Shown: positions 51,814-64,000, counted from the first letter of the stretch. The stretch is DNA of 64,000 bases from Pegea sp. RAD2-039 (GCA_034620365.1 JAQGEQ010000380.1:3844001-3908000), one strand, 5' to 3'. The notes: generated from the letters alone by a model not told the origin. Numbers and translations are program-made.

Positions 51814-54800
51814 ATGTCTGCTCTTGGTGAACCTGATCAACTATTGATTCTTAAAGTTAAACAGTTATTAGCTGAATTTACATCAAATACCAATAGTGGC
51901 AGAGTTTCAGAGGTTTCATGATTTTTAGTCTTCTTTTGTTAATTAACTAAACCATTTGTTTTAAGGCTTCTCAGCAGTTTTCTACATTAGCATCTCAAAA
52001 TGGATTTGTTTCAGCTTTGTTTTATCTAGTTTGTAATGAGTCTGCTGTACCCATTAGACAACTAGCAGCTGTAATACTTCGCAGGTTTCAACTTAATTAT
52101 GAATTTTCAATAAAAATTTGATTGTTAAAATTTGTATATAGTTAATTTTATTCTAATATTTTTAAAAGTTATATTTGTTCATGTTTTAACTAGATATAAC
52201 ATTGTTACTAATTCTAGTAAATATTTCCTGGCTGCAAGTTAAACAAATATTATTGATTTATTAATATATTAAAACTGATTTTAATTGTACCAGACTGTTA
52301 CTAATTGTTAATTTCTCATTTTTACTTACAAACAATTAATAGTTAATTTAATTTTTTTTATTTAATATTTTTTATATTAGAAAACTGGTAAAGTTTTGGA
52401 AAACTCTCAATGATTCATCCAAAGATACTTTCCGGCAAGCTGTTTTGAATCAACTGGTTGCTGAGAATGAAAAAGTTGTTAGCAAATCCCTGATGCAAAT
52501 TATTGGAAGTTTGGCTCGGCAGGAGTTTTCTGTCAATCGTCCTTGGGATGAGATGATCAATTTAATTGTGACGAGCTGCAAAGGAACAGACCAGCAAGCT
52601 GTTCAAGTAATCTATCATGAAATATCTTGATCTTTTTAATCATTAATTTCTCCAACATCAGACTGGTATGGAACTACTAAGTGTAGTTTGTGAAAGCGCA
52701 TATGAACATCTTTCTGAACACTACTCTTCAATTCTTGCATTAATTAATGAAGTCCTTAATAACCCTGGAATTACCATGGAAACTTCTACCTTCTCAATCT
52801 TAGCTTTTAAAGCTCTAGTGCCTTTGTTGGGTAGTGATCATAAAGTAAGTTGAAGATGTTGAAAATGTTAATACAAGTTGTTAATGGGGTTCTTTCAGAA
52901 TGTGGTTTTGCCTTTGGTACCTAAATGTGTTGAAGTTACTCAACTTGTTTTGAAAGTTGATGAGGTTAGTTTTGTTCACTTTTTGATTTTTTTTTTGATT
53001 TTGTGAAAATTTTTTAGACAAAAGCTTCTGACATGTTGGAAATATTTGAGTGTTTGATTGAAACTGAAGTTGGATTCATCTCTCCTTATGTCAAAGACAT
53101 TGTTCTATTTTCTTTAGAGGTTCCAGAAATATTTTTCAGCTTGTTTAGTTGTTTCACAAGAGCTTTTGTAGATTACAAAATCCGCAGAATTGGAAGAAGA
53201 TACAAGAGTCCGTTCTTTGTCTCTTCTGCAATTCATAATCAGTTGCAAGAAGAAAGTAAGAAAGATGATAAAGATTAAAGACTCGATGTTGATTTGAATA
53301 TTTCAGGCAATTCTCAAACATAATCTCGTTGATGATATTCTCAAGACTGTCTGGCCCATTATTATGGATTCTAGTGACAGTGACGATGACGTCGGTTTTA
53401 TCGGTGACGAAGCTGATACCCAAACTCCCTTCTCATCCAGTCTTCATGTAACTCACATCTTTTTAGTGTTTCTAAGACTTTTATTGACGTCTTTTTTTCA
53501 GGTGATAGATGAGATGGCTTTGCATTTGCCCCCTGATAAGCTCTTCAAAAGTATTGTAAGTTCTAATTTGAATCAATCAAGAAACCAATTGATATTTTTA
53601 CTACTCATCTAGTTACCTTTAATTGAAGAAAGTGCAAAGAGTGCATTTCCAGGACACCGAAGAGGTCTTCTGTTAACTCTTGCATGTTTGACTGAAGGAA
53701 CATCAGAATATATCAAAGAGAAGTGAGTTTTTCGAACTGATCTTAAAATCCAATTAATTTCAAACAATTTTTTCTAATTTTTTGAAGCCACATTCAACCG
53801 TTTGTGTCATTGGCTTGTGAAGGGGCTGTCTCTGAAAACGAAGAAACCCGAAATGCAGCCATGTTCGCTATTGGTCAATTTGCCGAATTTTTAGAGGTCT
53901 GTAACTTTTGTGAGAGTTTCAGCGACTCACAACAATTTCTTTCATTTTTTGTAGCCTGAAATTTGCTCCTTTGCAAATCAAGTGATGCCAATTTTATTTT
54001 CTGCTCTTCAACGCGCCTCTTCGACTAAAGGAATAGCGATTTCTAGAGCTTATTACGCATTAGAGAATTTTGTTGAAAACCTGGGTAAGTTACTTCATCA
54101 TCAACTTTGTTTTTTTGTATTTGAAACTGTTTTCATATTAAAAGTCCAAAAGGTTTGATGGAAAACATCTATTTACAAATCACTTTTATTTTCTTTTATA
54201 TTCTAATGTCAAGTTATTTGCAATTTCAATTTTACGTTTTTCAATTTCCTTCTAAAAGTTTATAAATTATTTAAAGTGAAAAGCATTGGATTATTCTCAG
54301 ATATAATTCTGTAAATTTAAACTTCTGATTTGGTATTAAGATACTCAATTGGAACCTTATTTGGAACAGCTTATGAACTACTTAATAACACGAATGCAAA
54401 CTACAACTGACATCAAAGAAAAGACCATGGTTGTCAGTGCCCTGGGCGCGATTGGTAGGAAACCAACTGACATTTCGACAACAATAAATAAGATTTATTT
54501 ACTTTTTAATCAGGAAATGCGGCAAAAGACAAATTACAAGGATATATGAGTACTATTCTTGAACTGATCCAAGCTTGCTTACAGTCTTCAGATGATGATG
54601 TCGACTCCTTGCACACTCAAGCACTTGGTACTAAATCACTTCTACATCTTTTCCTGAGATGCTGGTAACTGACATCTGATTTGTTGCTAATTGCAGATAC
54701 TCTGGGAGTGTTTGTACGAACTTTTGGCAAGAACAACTCACAATTAGCTTGGGACAGCTTGAACTTAGGCATCACTATCATCAATCGGGAAACTGATGAC

Positions 54801-56957
54801 CCTGAGATGAGACGAGCCGCGTTAGTAGTGACGTCATCACCGCTATTTGCAACTAACCAATCAGATACTGGTTTTCAGATTCGGACTTTTTTCAGCCGTT
54901 TCATCTGTGATTGAAGAGAAGATGGAAAGTGCTCTTCCTCAAATCGTTGAGAGCATGCTGAAGAGTGTCAATTCAGCTGATGGAGTTCAAGTAAGATCCT
55001 CTTCATCTCGCTCTTCTTGATCTTCATTAATCTGATTTTCAGCTCGTTTACACCAACGACAATCCTGATCCTTCATCACCTCCTCTTGATCTTTCATTTT
55101 TAAATGATGCAGAAGAAGATCTTGATGGTAAAGATATTTACATCATCAACATCTTCTAATGATCTCTCGTAGATGCTGCAGATGAAGATGATGATGTAGA
55201 AGCTTTTACCGTCGAGAACTCTTACATGGAAGAGAAGACAGATGCGTGTCAGGCTCTTGGTGATTTAGCCAAGTTCACCAAACACGCCTTCCTTCACTTC
55301 CTACCAAATGCGTTTGATGAGGCAATCTCTTCATCTTCTATTTATCATCATCTCATCTCATATGTCTTCTACAGTTGATTGCTCAAATTGATTACCCGTA
55401 CGCTGAGATGAGGAGAGTGATCATATCCTCTTGTGGACAGTTTGTCATGACCGCCTACCAACTGGCTGGTGATCTCTGTGAGTGATAAAGATCCTTTGCT
55501 GATTCTTTGTTACTTATTTTTCATTTGAACAGATCCCGGCTTATTGAGTAAGATCTTTAGACCTTATTGTGAGATATTGGTGAGAGAAACTGAACGAGTT
55601 GTTGTGATGTCGACTCTTTACACGTTGAAGGAGCTCATTCAAACTTGTGGAGTTGATGCATTTGCTAATAAAGATGAAGATTTGAAGGTCTTTCATCTTT
55701 TTCTTTTGATCTTCTTCACAGAGATCTATCTTTAGATGCTAATGGAAGGAGTTATGAGGATTTTGAATCAGAAATCAGCATGTCAGGATTCCGGAGAAGA
55801 ATTAGAAGATGGAGATGACCAACAGGCTGAGTATGATGAGATGTTGATCGAATATTGTGGTGAACTCTTTCCTGTTCTCTCCGAAAAATTGGGTCAATCA
55901 TTCTTGCCTTACTTTCAACTTTGTACCCCATTCTTTCTCGGCAAAATGGTAAGAAAATACAAATCTAATCAATTTTATGAAAAAGTAATCTTCTTGTTTT
56001 TATTAGAAGAAGTCTTCATCTTCAACTGAAAGATCTTTTGCGACTGGAGCTTTAGCAGACACAATCGACAAGTTTGGTGGTGAAGCAGCAACCCATTTTG
56101 TGGCTCCTTTTATGCCCAAGTTACTGGAACTTATATCGTCAGTATTTTCTCATTTTTCATTTTATTTTATTTTTAGTTTACTTCTCAGCTAGAAATTTAA
56201 AGTTTTTTCGAAATTTCTAGCAAGATTTTATACTATTTACAATTTGTTGATAATTGTTTTAGTTTCTGCTACTTCAAAATTTAAGATATTTTCATAGTTT
56301 GAAAGTTTTGTTTGAAAGTTCAAAATCAAGTGATAAAAGTTGATTCAATCAAAACAATTTGTCAATTTGAAATCTTTGATTCAGTGATAAACAACCAGAA
56401 GTCCGCAACAATGTCATCTTCGCTATTGGAGTTTTTATGCAGTTTTCCGACGATCCAACCGCTTGCAGTAATTACCCTGCGGCCCTGAATGCCTTGTCTA
56501 CTGCTCTTACTAAAGAGGACAAACGGTTTGTAATCGACAATGTGCTTGGTGCAGTTGCAAGAATGGTCATGTCGCATCCGACTTATGTACCTCTTAAACA
56601 GGTATTTCAAATGTTTCAAATATTTCCATTTGATCTTTTATCTTGCGTCTCTTGTAGGTAATTCCCGTTATGCTTCAAAGATTACCAATTGAAGAAGATC
56701 ATGATGAAGATATGACGGTTTATGGATGTTTAGCTGGTGTGCTTCGTTTACCGGAAGTATGCAATGATACGGAGCTACGCGATGCTATCATCAACACTAT
56801 GTCGCAAGCATGCTCTAATGAAAAGATTAGTGAAGGTTTCACTCTATCATAATTGTTTTGAAAAAACTTTCAACTTTTTTGTTTTATAGAAGTCCGCCAA
56901 AATATTAAGCTTGCTATGACCACTCTATGTCAAGAAGGAATCATTCAATCTTCTTGA
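51814..56957 (+). CDS. IPO4: IPO4 (importin-4), karyopherin-beta nuclear import receptor
   Basis: RanGTP-regulated import receptor; known cargoes include ribosomal proteins and histones. The model has 25 exons: 51814-51912, 51966-52084, 52381-52606, 52662-52844, 52899-52964, 53018-53119, 53172-53255, 53307-53447, 53502-53555, 53613-53722, 53788-53896, 53955-54084, 54341-54454, 54514-54627, 54697-54820, 54879-54990, 55043-55127, 55173-55321, 55375-55477, 55533-55687, 55736-55948, 56007-56137, 56385-56601, 56658-56835, 56890-56957. The sum is 3,186 nt, giving 1,061 aa against 1,081 in human. The whole protein is HEAT-repeat solenoid. IPO4-like landmarks are VPIRQLAAVILRRKL, ALHLPPDKLFKSI, YYALENFVENL, VSALGAIG, and three acidic loops: DSSDSDDDVGF (~310), DDAADEDDDVEAF (~655) and ACQDSGEELEDGDDQQAEYD (~805). 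A 36-nt 5' UTR follows the acceptor ending at 51777. Confidence 0.93.
55322..55374 (+). other. IPO4: GC-AG intron in IPO4
   Basis: The exon ends GATGAG and the intron begins GCAATCTC, with a normal CTTCTACAG end at 55374. The only nearby GT (GTTTGA, within GCGTTTGA) would break the frame into the following exon, which starts LIAQIDYPYAEMRR. The GC donor keeps both frame and protein similarity. Confidence 0.75.
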
Positions 56958-58972
56958 ACTCAGCTACTGATTTACTAGCATCCAAATAGAAAAAGGAGTA
57001 GTTCATCTGATTATGTAGAACGTTGACAAAGTTCTACACAGTACTATTTCTTCTCTCCTAAACTCAGCAAATGTCTTTTTACAACTCTATTATCTATAAT
57101 TATTTATCGTTTTTATTATTCTTTGCTTTAGTTCTAACATGGGTTTGTAAGTTTTTAACGATTTCTCTTTTAAACAAAACTGTTTTTGTTATGCAAATTT
57201 GTCTTAACAAAAATAAACAAAATTCATTTGCTGCTTAAATTTTAATCGAATTTTGTTTATTGAATTTATTTAGAATATTTTCAATTCAATGACTTGTTGT
57301 GATCTAACACAAAAACATCTCTGATCATTAAAAAGAGGTTTACTGCTTTTGAAATTTCAGCCGAAGGTTTTTATTAAGATAATTGCTTTCTAAAACTATT
57401 TCTTATGTTGATGTTAGAAGTTATATTTGTTCAATATTTATAAGTATGTTCTAATAAAAGATAGTCTCTTCAAATTCAAATAGGTGTTGTATTAGATCAA
57501 TCTAATTTTTTTCTTTTATTTTTAAATTTGATGGTAAAGATTATATACTAAGTAGATAGTTATTCAGATTCTTGTAGTCATTGGTATACAGGAAAAAGAT
57601 CTGATACAAGCAAGTTTTATCAAATTACCTGCTTAATTTAGGCAGAAAATGTAAAAATTGTTTAATTTCAATAAAATCTATTTGGAGTAAGTGCAATTTG
57701 TTAATCAATACCCTAAAGCTCTTAAATGTTAGTAGACAGCGACGAGTTTAAGTATTGATTGTTACTTGTGTAGCTTTAAAAACGTTATTCAATAAAAGTC
57801 TGTGTGCAGCAAAACCTTTCTATATTTAATGAGAGTTACAAGGTCTTTAGAAAATTTTAAAAGGATCTAATTAATCTTTGTTGAGATTTCAAACAAAGAC
57901 ATGGACATCCAGGAATAGATGGATTCCTTTTCAAGATGAACCTTCAATATTAGATGTGTTGCTACAAATACTGGTAGATTTATGTTCTAATTTAGTTTTA
58001 ATTTCATAGACTGAAACTGTTATTTTGCTAGAATAATTAAACTTAAACTTTTGCCAATAAAGCTTTAAACAAGATAATGAAATTGGCTGAAACTAAAAAT
58101 TATGAAATTGGATCATTTATCTACTTGTTGATAATATGAAATTTAGAAAATTAACTCTCTGCATTAGTGTTTGTTGACTTGCCTGAGTCAAAATTTTAAG
58201 AAATATAAATAGATACATTTTTATACAAGCGTAACTTTTCTATCCATGTAAAAAAAGGCCAATCATAAATATATTTAGCCCAAAATAAGCAAAAAGAGTA
58301 TTAAACTTAATTTTCTAAAAAAGAGTATTTTAGTTAAGACTTTTTAAAACTTAATTATTTAATGAGTAATAAATGAGAATAAAAAATAATCAGTTTTTCT
58401 ACAGACACTTTTATCAGGATGCTAAGTTGCTGAAGTCTTTCATTTGTTTTAAAATATATGAAAATAAACTTAAAATAAATAGAGGTGATTACATAAAAAG
58501 TAATTGATAAAAGTAATGTAAAATCTTTTTTTAATAGTAGACCACACTAGTATTGAGTAGAGATGTCATACTAATAATTAAAAACGAAGAATATTTATTT
58601 GTTTATTTTTCAAATACATAATAATAAAATAAATTTAATAAACAAGTTATTATCTCTTTATTTATTTTTCCAAGTGATACAGTTAAAGTGGGCAGCAGTA
58701 GAGTATTTTGCCGCTTGCGTAAATGTGTGATTCTTACTTTCATATACCTAGTTCATTCTATAACATGAAACTTATGGTTGATGCTTGTAGCCTTTTGAGA
58801 ATTGAATGAAACTTTATATAAAGATATTAATATAGTATTTAGCCTTTTGCAAAAAAATCTTTCAATGTTAGGCGTTATCAACCTAATTCTGATAAAAACC
58901 TTATGGGAGCCAAAAATATGAAAAATAAATGATTAGAAAAGAAAACAGGAAAGCAGAAGAAAAGATCCTACC
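56958..58972. other. IPO4 3' UTR and AT-rich spacer
   Basis: AATAAA at 57212-57217 is the likely IPO4 polyadenylation signal, about 255 nt after the stop. The rest is AT-rich DNA with no gene recognised. Confidence 0.5.
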
Positions 58973-59461
58973 TCACGGTCTGTAGAACAAACAATAGTCT
59001 CTACTGGATCTAAAAGAGATCCAATTAGTGGTGAAAGAGAAAATATTTGACGAAGAAGAGAGCTTTATCTTATCGTGGGATAAAGAGAGATTAAAAGTCC
59101 CTTTCCCTATTCTAGCCAATAAACAAGATAGTGTAAAGAAGGTTGAACTCCTGGACTGACCCAATGTACGTGCGAGTCTCCTGACGAACTGCCACTTTCC
59201 TTTGAGGGATTTGGCCAGATACCCAAATGCTGATGAATAGGATTTAACGTTTATTCCACAGTCCCCGACGAGTTTCGCCAAGTGATATAGGGGAAATCCA
59301 TTTGCCAACATGAGGACTAGAAAGAAAGAAAAAGAATTGTTTGGTGAATCTGGAGTGTGTTTTCGATGAGGAGATGGCGACAAGCTTTTGTGGTCTATAT
59401 TGGTGCAAATTGAATGAATCTCTATGTAAAGAATTATTATCATTATATTATCTGATTTCAA
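58973..59461 (-). other. GC-richer open frame of unknown nature, 162 codons
   Basis: A minus-strand frame stays open over 489 nt in a very AT-rich setting. Its central part (about 59,060-59,300) has clearly higher G+C. Visible pieces are SYSSAFGYLAKSLKGKWQ and FVRRLARTLG. I do not recognise a family. The ends are low-complexity and the N-terminal third is AT-driven, so this is more likely a relic of a mobile element or an unrecognised exon than an intact gene. Confidence 0.3.
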
Positions 59462-59538
59462 ATAACCATCAAAATTAAATTGATTTGTGACATCAAACTT
59501 ATAAACGCTGTAGTTAGATTTTCTGAACCTATCAAAAG

Positions 59539-59613
59539 ATATTTATTTATTACAATGAATGCACAGGAGGGTACCTGAAAAGAGTACCTCTCGCTAACAC
59601 ACATTCTCACAAA
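59539..59613 (-). repeat. SINE 3' tail fragment (copy C)
   Basis: Same tail block and the same ATTTATTTATTACAAT end as the copy at 6.92 kb. The stem is GGTAC (59570-59574) with GTACC (59584-59588), where the other copies have GGTGC with GCAC(C), so both sides of the pair have changed together. Confidence 0.7.
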
Positions 59614-60255
59614 ATTTACTGCTATTATATGAAGCCACCTTACTTAAGGCTCAAAGTTGTTTAATTACCAAGATAAATTATTCTATAGTGTATGAATATT
59701 ATCAAGGTCGTACTTTCTCCTTTTTTTCTCTAAAATATCTTAATGGTTTTTTTTAACATTTTATCTTGAAATGCATAATCAATCTTTGTCAACTTATTTC
59801 ATTTAGAATAGAATATACAACTTATAAATTTTTTTGAAATCTGAAAACTTTTTTATTCAGACTTTTACAACTTTATGAATTTTAATAAACTGATTTTATA
59901 AAGTATCATCCATTTATTTTTTTGCAACCAAAATTTTTATTTATTGTTCTACTTTGTTTGTGGGTTGATTGTGAATAAAGCCATTTTGTAAGAGCTTAGA
60001 CATTTAATAAGAACATTAAAATTTAGCTTTTTGTTTACGTTTATATTATTTATAGTTTTGTATTTCTTAAGTTTTACATCTAAAATTTTAAAATAGCTGT
60101 AAATGAAGAAAATAAATGGATCAGTAATAAAAGTTTTTTTACATGTATCAATAAATTATATAACTTAATTATTACAAAATATTTAAGCAAATTTTTTTTC
60201 CAATTTTGTTTATTTAGTAAACATAATAAAATTTTTGTTTTTCTTATACTTTTAG
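59614..60255. other. AT-rich DNA upstream of VAC14
   Basis: No exon recognised. It ends in a polypyrimidine tract and acceptor (TATACTTTTAG at 60255). Confidence 0.5.
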
Positions 60256-60281
60256 CTTGGATAACTTGTTTATGAAAGAGT

Positions 60282-63200
60282 ATGGGAGATCAAGGCGTTC
60301 TAAGTGTTGCAATCGCTAGGATGTTGCATGATAAGTTGTATGAAAAAAGAAAGATAGCCGCCTTAGAAATAGAAAAGTAGTTATTTTGTTTTAGTTTATT
60401 TCTAACCTACAAAATTACAGTTTATTATTTGATGATAGTACTTCTTTGATTTATAGAATACCAACTTGTAGTGTTACAAGCCATAACTTTTTATAGCAGA
60501 TTTAATTATAGTTTCTTACTAAATTTTTTAGGTTTTTGTATTTAATTCTGGTAATAATTGCTAAATGTTTAATAGTTTTTATCATAATTATCACCATTAG
60601 TGTTATTAAATTATTCATAAAGTCTTACAACAATATTTTCTTGCTTTGTTAAAGTAAAGTTATAGAGCTGACTACAAAGCTTTTTTATTTATAGATTGGT
60701 AAAAGCATATGCAAAGGACAATTGTCATAATGAAATTAGTAAAGTAATCGAGTTATTAAAGTCAGATTATATAAATAGTCTTAATACAAATAGCCGTAAA
60801 GGTGGTCTTATTGGTTTAGCTGCTTGTGCCATTGCTCTTGGTAGTGAAGTATGTTTTTAGTTTTAAAAGGAATTTTTGATTTTTTATTTAAGTTAATGTG
60901 GTTATCTTAGAAATATATACAAACATTAATTGATATCTATTTTAAAATTTCAATTATTCAAAATTGTATGAATTGGTAGATAGAGATATATAATAATATC
61001 TGTTTTTAGAATGCTAAAATTCATATACCAGGATTATTGAAACCAGTTTTGGCTTGTACATGTGATTCTGACTCTAGAATGAGATATTTTGCCTGTGAAT
61101 CGTTATATAATACAGTGAAAGTTGCTCGCTCAGATACACTAATCTTTTTTAATGAACTGTTTGATGCTTTAAGCAAGGTAAGTGATAGATATTATATAAG
61201 GTGATAAAATTTCAAAAACTAACCTTTCAACTGCTGATATAAATACTTTATAAATAAATTTTGGTTATTCAAAAGTTATCTTCTGACCCTGACCAAAATG
61301 TTCGTAATGGCTCTGAACTTCTGGACCGTTTACTCAAGGTACTTGAAATAGTTTTTATTTTAATTATTTTCACAAAAATCGATTATTGAATAGGATGTAG
61401 TTACTGAAACACCAACATTTGATGCTACAGTTTTAGTGGAAATTATGCGAAAAAAGTTATATACAAAAAAGCAATATGCAAGAAAATTTCTGGTTTATTG
61501 GCTTATATGTATGGTTTCAATTCCTTATATTGATATTCTCATTTATCTTCCTGAATTAATTGATCCTTTGTTTCTTATCTTGGGTGATTCTAATTCTGAC
61601 ATACAATCAACGTAAAAAATATCTATTTTCAATTATTTCAATCACTGATTAATTTTCTTTGACAGATGTCATAAAACTTTAAGTGAATTACTTCAAAAGA
61701 TCAAAGCTAGTCCTCATAAAGTGGACTTTTCCAAGATGACAAACATGATTGTCGTTCATTCACAATCTAGCGATAATTTGATCAAAGAAACTGCCCTCAA
61801 GTGGCTAGTTGAGTTTATCCAACTGGCTAAAGCTGATATCTTGCCATTTACATGTGGAATACTTACATCTATCATACCTACATTAGCTTGTGATGACTCT
61901 ATTAATGATATCCTTTTTATCTTTTTCATTTTATTTCTAGTTTAAAAATAAAAACTTTTTATAAGTAGCTTGACCTTAATTGATAACTACGAATTTGGGA
62001 AACTGCCAAAAAAGCAAACCATTGCTTAATGTACTTGATAACAAGCAAAGATGACTTTATGAGTTCTAGAATTGAGTAAATTGCCAGCTTCCCGCTCTTC
62101 ACATTTTATATTTAATTGTTTTCTTCTCTAGGGTAGATCTTCGTCTCCCAGAAATTGTTGAAGTTTTTATAGATCATCTTAAACTGAAATCAACTCTTCC
62201 AAAGATTGCGATCATTAGATGGGTTCATCATCTTCTCATCAAAATTCCTTTCATGGTCAAGAGATTTTGGGATCAAACTTCAAACTTATCAAAATTTCTT
62301 TTTCAGCTTTTCCAACATATTGATTCGCTTTTTAATGAAATCTTGAAATTAACATCTGATCCGTCAAATGATGTGAGTCTCAAATCAAAAAGATTCTCTT
62401 CATGAATCCAAAGATCAAATGTTTTGCTTTCAGTTAGTCATTTTAACTTTGGAGTGTTTAGCTGAAATTGCATCTTCTCCTGCTGGTGTTCCTATTAACA
62501 GGAAAGTTGTATCTACAGCTACACCATGTGAGATTTCACTTATCGTCCATCATTTGATAAAATATTTCAATCACAAGATTCGATCACAAGATTTACTTCA
62601 TCATCTGCTGACTCTATCATCTTTTTATCACAATTTTTTAGTGTTTTAATTTTTCCCAGAAATTTAAAAAATTTTTTCATCTTTTGTTTTTAGCGCCTTT
62701 AACTGTTCGAAAAATCAGTCGGAACTCTAGCAAATCGGAGCTCCTCTCACCCCAAGAGTCAACTTCTTCCATTGAACTTAACACATATTTTACCAAAGCC
62801 ATTAGTCAACTGCTGAAAATGTTTAAAGAAAACTCAATGTTGCTTGAAAAAAGGGCTGCTTTTATTATCAGGTTCTTACAAAATATTTTACTATTAAAGA
62901 TGAAGTTACCTTTTTGTTGTTCAAACTTTTTTATCTATAATTATTCAATATTTACAAAGAAAACAATATTACCTAATTTTTGATAACTAATTTCTTTGTA
63001 ATTTTAATTGATCATTAGCTAAGCTAATAAATTTGAATAGTTGATAATTGATAACTTAGCAGCAAATCAAGATAACATGAAAATTGATGAATGTAAAAAT
63101 AAGTTGGTTGATTGTAAACAAGTTTTTATTTCAAAGTTTTAACAAAGCGATTTGCTGGTTTTAATGGAAGTAATCATAACTAACTCCTACGCACTTATAT

Positions 63201-64000
63201 TGTTGTATGACGTTACTTCCACTTTAAAAATATATTACTATACAATAATGACTTAAACTTATATGCTAAGAAATTCATTTCTTATTTCAGGCAATTAAGT
63301 TCTCTATTAAATGCGGAAAATGTCTACCGAGCATTAGCTGAAGACATTTCTTCGAATCCAAATGGAGATCCAAGTTTTTTTGCGGTGATCATTAAAAAAC
63401 TCAACAGCATATTGATGACTTCTTCTGAGTTAGTTGAGTTAAGAAACCAGTTAAAAAACGATCGTTCAAAAGTTAGTGAAAGTTCTACTATTTCAACTTT
63501 GTGATTACTTCTTTAGATTAATGGTTTTGGTTTGTATTATGTTAAAAATTCTCTCTGTTCTCAATTTGTTCAAATATTTGATTCTAGCTTTATGCACAGT
63601 TTGTATTTAATATTTTTAAGATTTATTTAATTCTTATTTAAGTAGTCCTTACTTTCTGAATTTGATTTAACAATTTTTATTATAAAACATAAATTGATAC
63701 GATTCCGAAATTTGTTAAACTGAAGAAAACCTTAAGTTTCTTTGAACAAACTTTTTACTAATTTTTGCTACAATTTCAGAAAAACTGTGATTTATTCTGT
63801 TGCCTCTATAAGAGCTGGTGTCATGATCCAATTGCTGCTGTATCTTTGTGTCTGTTAACTCAAAACTATGAGCATTGTTGTAAATTGATCCACAAGTTGT
63901 ATGTATAGAAATATTTTCATAATTTCTTTTAACTAAATGGTTTAAAGCAATACTTATATTATTATCGATAGAGCAAGTTATGAGATGACAGTTAACCTGC
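60282..64000 (+). CDS. VAC14: VAC14, scaffold of the PIKfyve-FIG4 lipid kinase complex (3' end outside window)
   Basis: Organises the complex that makes and turns over PI(3,5)P2 on endosomes and lysosomes. Exons seen: 60282-60376, 60695-60848, 61010-61177, 61276-61338, 61394-61611, 61666-61907, 61988-62075, 62132-62255, 62307-62372, 62434-62527, 62694-62871, 63291-63471, 63780-63898, 63972-64000 (continues). About 606 residues are encoded here against 782 in human. Landmarks are [88 protein letters not shown] and [13 protein letters not shown]. These are HEAT repeats; the C-terminal FIG4-binding part lies beyond the window. The donor at 62528 (CCAT/GTGAGA) was preferred over a weaker frame-compatible GTGTTC at about 62487. 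The start ATG is 26 nt after the acceptor at 60255; an upstream out-of-frame ATG at 60272 lies in the leader. Confidence 0.93.
61908..61987 (+). other. VAC14: U12-type AT-AC intron in VAC14
   Basis: The exon ends CTATTAATG and the intron begins ATATCCTTTT, the minor-spliceosome 5' consensus. A branch-like ACCTTAAT lies at 61973-61980, and the intron ends in AC at 61987 (TTGATAAC) or 61990 (AACTAC); both keep frame. The next exon then encodes [16 protein letters not shown], which aligns with the conserved IKEVANVCNQSLMKLV block of human VAC14 recalled from memory. No GT donor nearby gives that block. Confidence 0.85.
62872..63290 (+). other. VAC14 intron, nothing else seen
   Basis: 419 nt of AT-rich intron between the exon ending CAG at 62871 and the acceptor TTATTTCAG at 63290. 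The open frame running past the donor, to about 62983, is intronic. Confidence 0.7.

Noticed and set aside
58973..59461. Reading the GC-richer open frame as a DIRS-like retrotransposon RNase H fragment
   Set aside because: Only a loose resemblance around FVRRLARTLG; flanking segments do not follow any family I know.

Overview
This is a eukaryotic, almost certainly metazoan, window of about 70-75% A+T. Its genes are split by many short introns of roughly 50-600 nt, plus one 6.2 kb first intron. My best guess for the organism is an AT-rich invertebrate such as a tunicate. The grounds are the gene content, compact introns, CpG-bearing exons, many TGACGTCA words, and splice acceptors sitting just upstream of start codons. 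The sequence alone does not prove this. All exon boundaries were set by hand from splice consensus, reading-frame continuity and recalled family similarity. In each conserved gene every exon phase closes and no stop is left.

Layout. 1-14,640: AT-rich intergenic DNA with one SINE tail (about 6.92 kb), a CpG/ACGT-rich island (9.9-10.3 kb), and a probable promoter-proximal region (12.7-14.1 kb). 14,643-29,553 (+): an ARID1 (BAF250/Osa) gene with 23 coding exons and about 2,074 aa, carrying an ARID domain and a complete BAF250_C region. 30.3-36.77 kb: AT-rich spacer with a tRNA-derived SINE at 35.9-36.06 kb. 36,770-39,296 (-): CCDC77, 10 exons and 462 aa. 40.7-50.3 kb: two roughly 3.7 kb, nearly identical tandem copies. 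Each carries a 7TM receptor-like gene, a small minus-strand ORF of unknown family, and part of a broken non-LTR retrotransposon. 51,814-56,957 (+): IPO4 (importin-4), 25 exons and 1,061 aa, with a GC-AG intron. 57-60.2 kb: spacer with an unexplained GC-richer ORF and another SINE tail. 60,282-64,000 (+): VAC14, 14 exons seen and cut by the window end, with what looks like a U12-type AT-AC intron.

The four conserved genes have unrelated housekeeping roles: chromatin remodelling, a centrosomal or ciliary coiled-coil protein, nuclear import, and the PIKfyve lipid-kinase scaffold. Nothing suggests they form one pathway. The most dynamic part is the 40-50 kb duplication. There the receptor copies are both apparently disabled, one by a frameshift plus 5' truncation and the other by an in-frame TAG. 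One duplication breakpoint lies inside retrotransposon sequence.

The items I consider most worth following up are the U12 AT-AC intron in VAC14, the cluster of perfect TGACGTCA palindromes over the ARID1 3' half, the LINE-bounded receptor duplication, the SINE hairpin with a compensatory change, and the repeated placement of a splice acceptor just before start codons, which may indicate spliced-leader trans-splicing.
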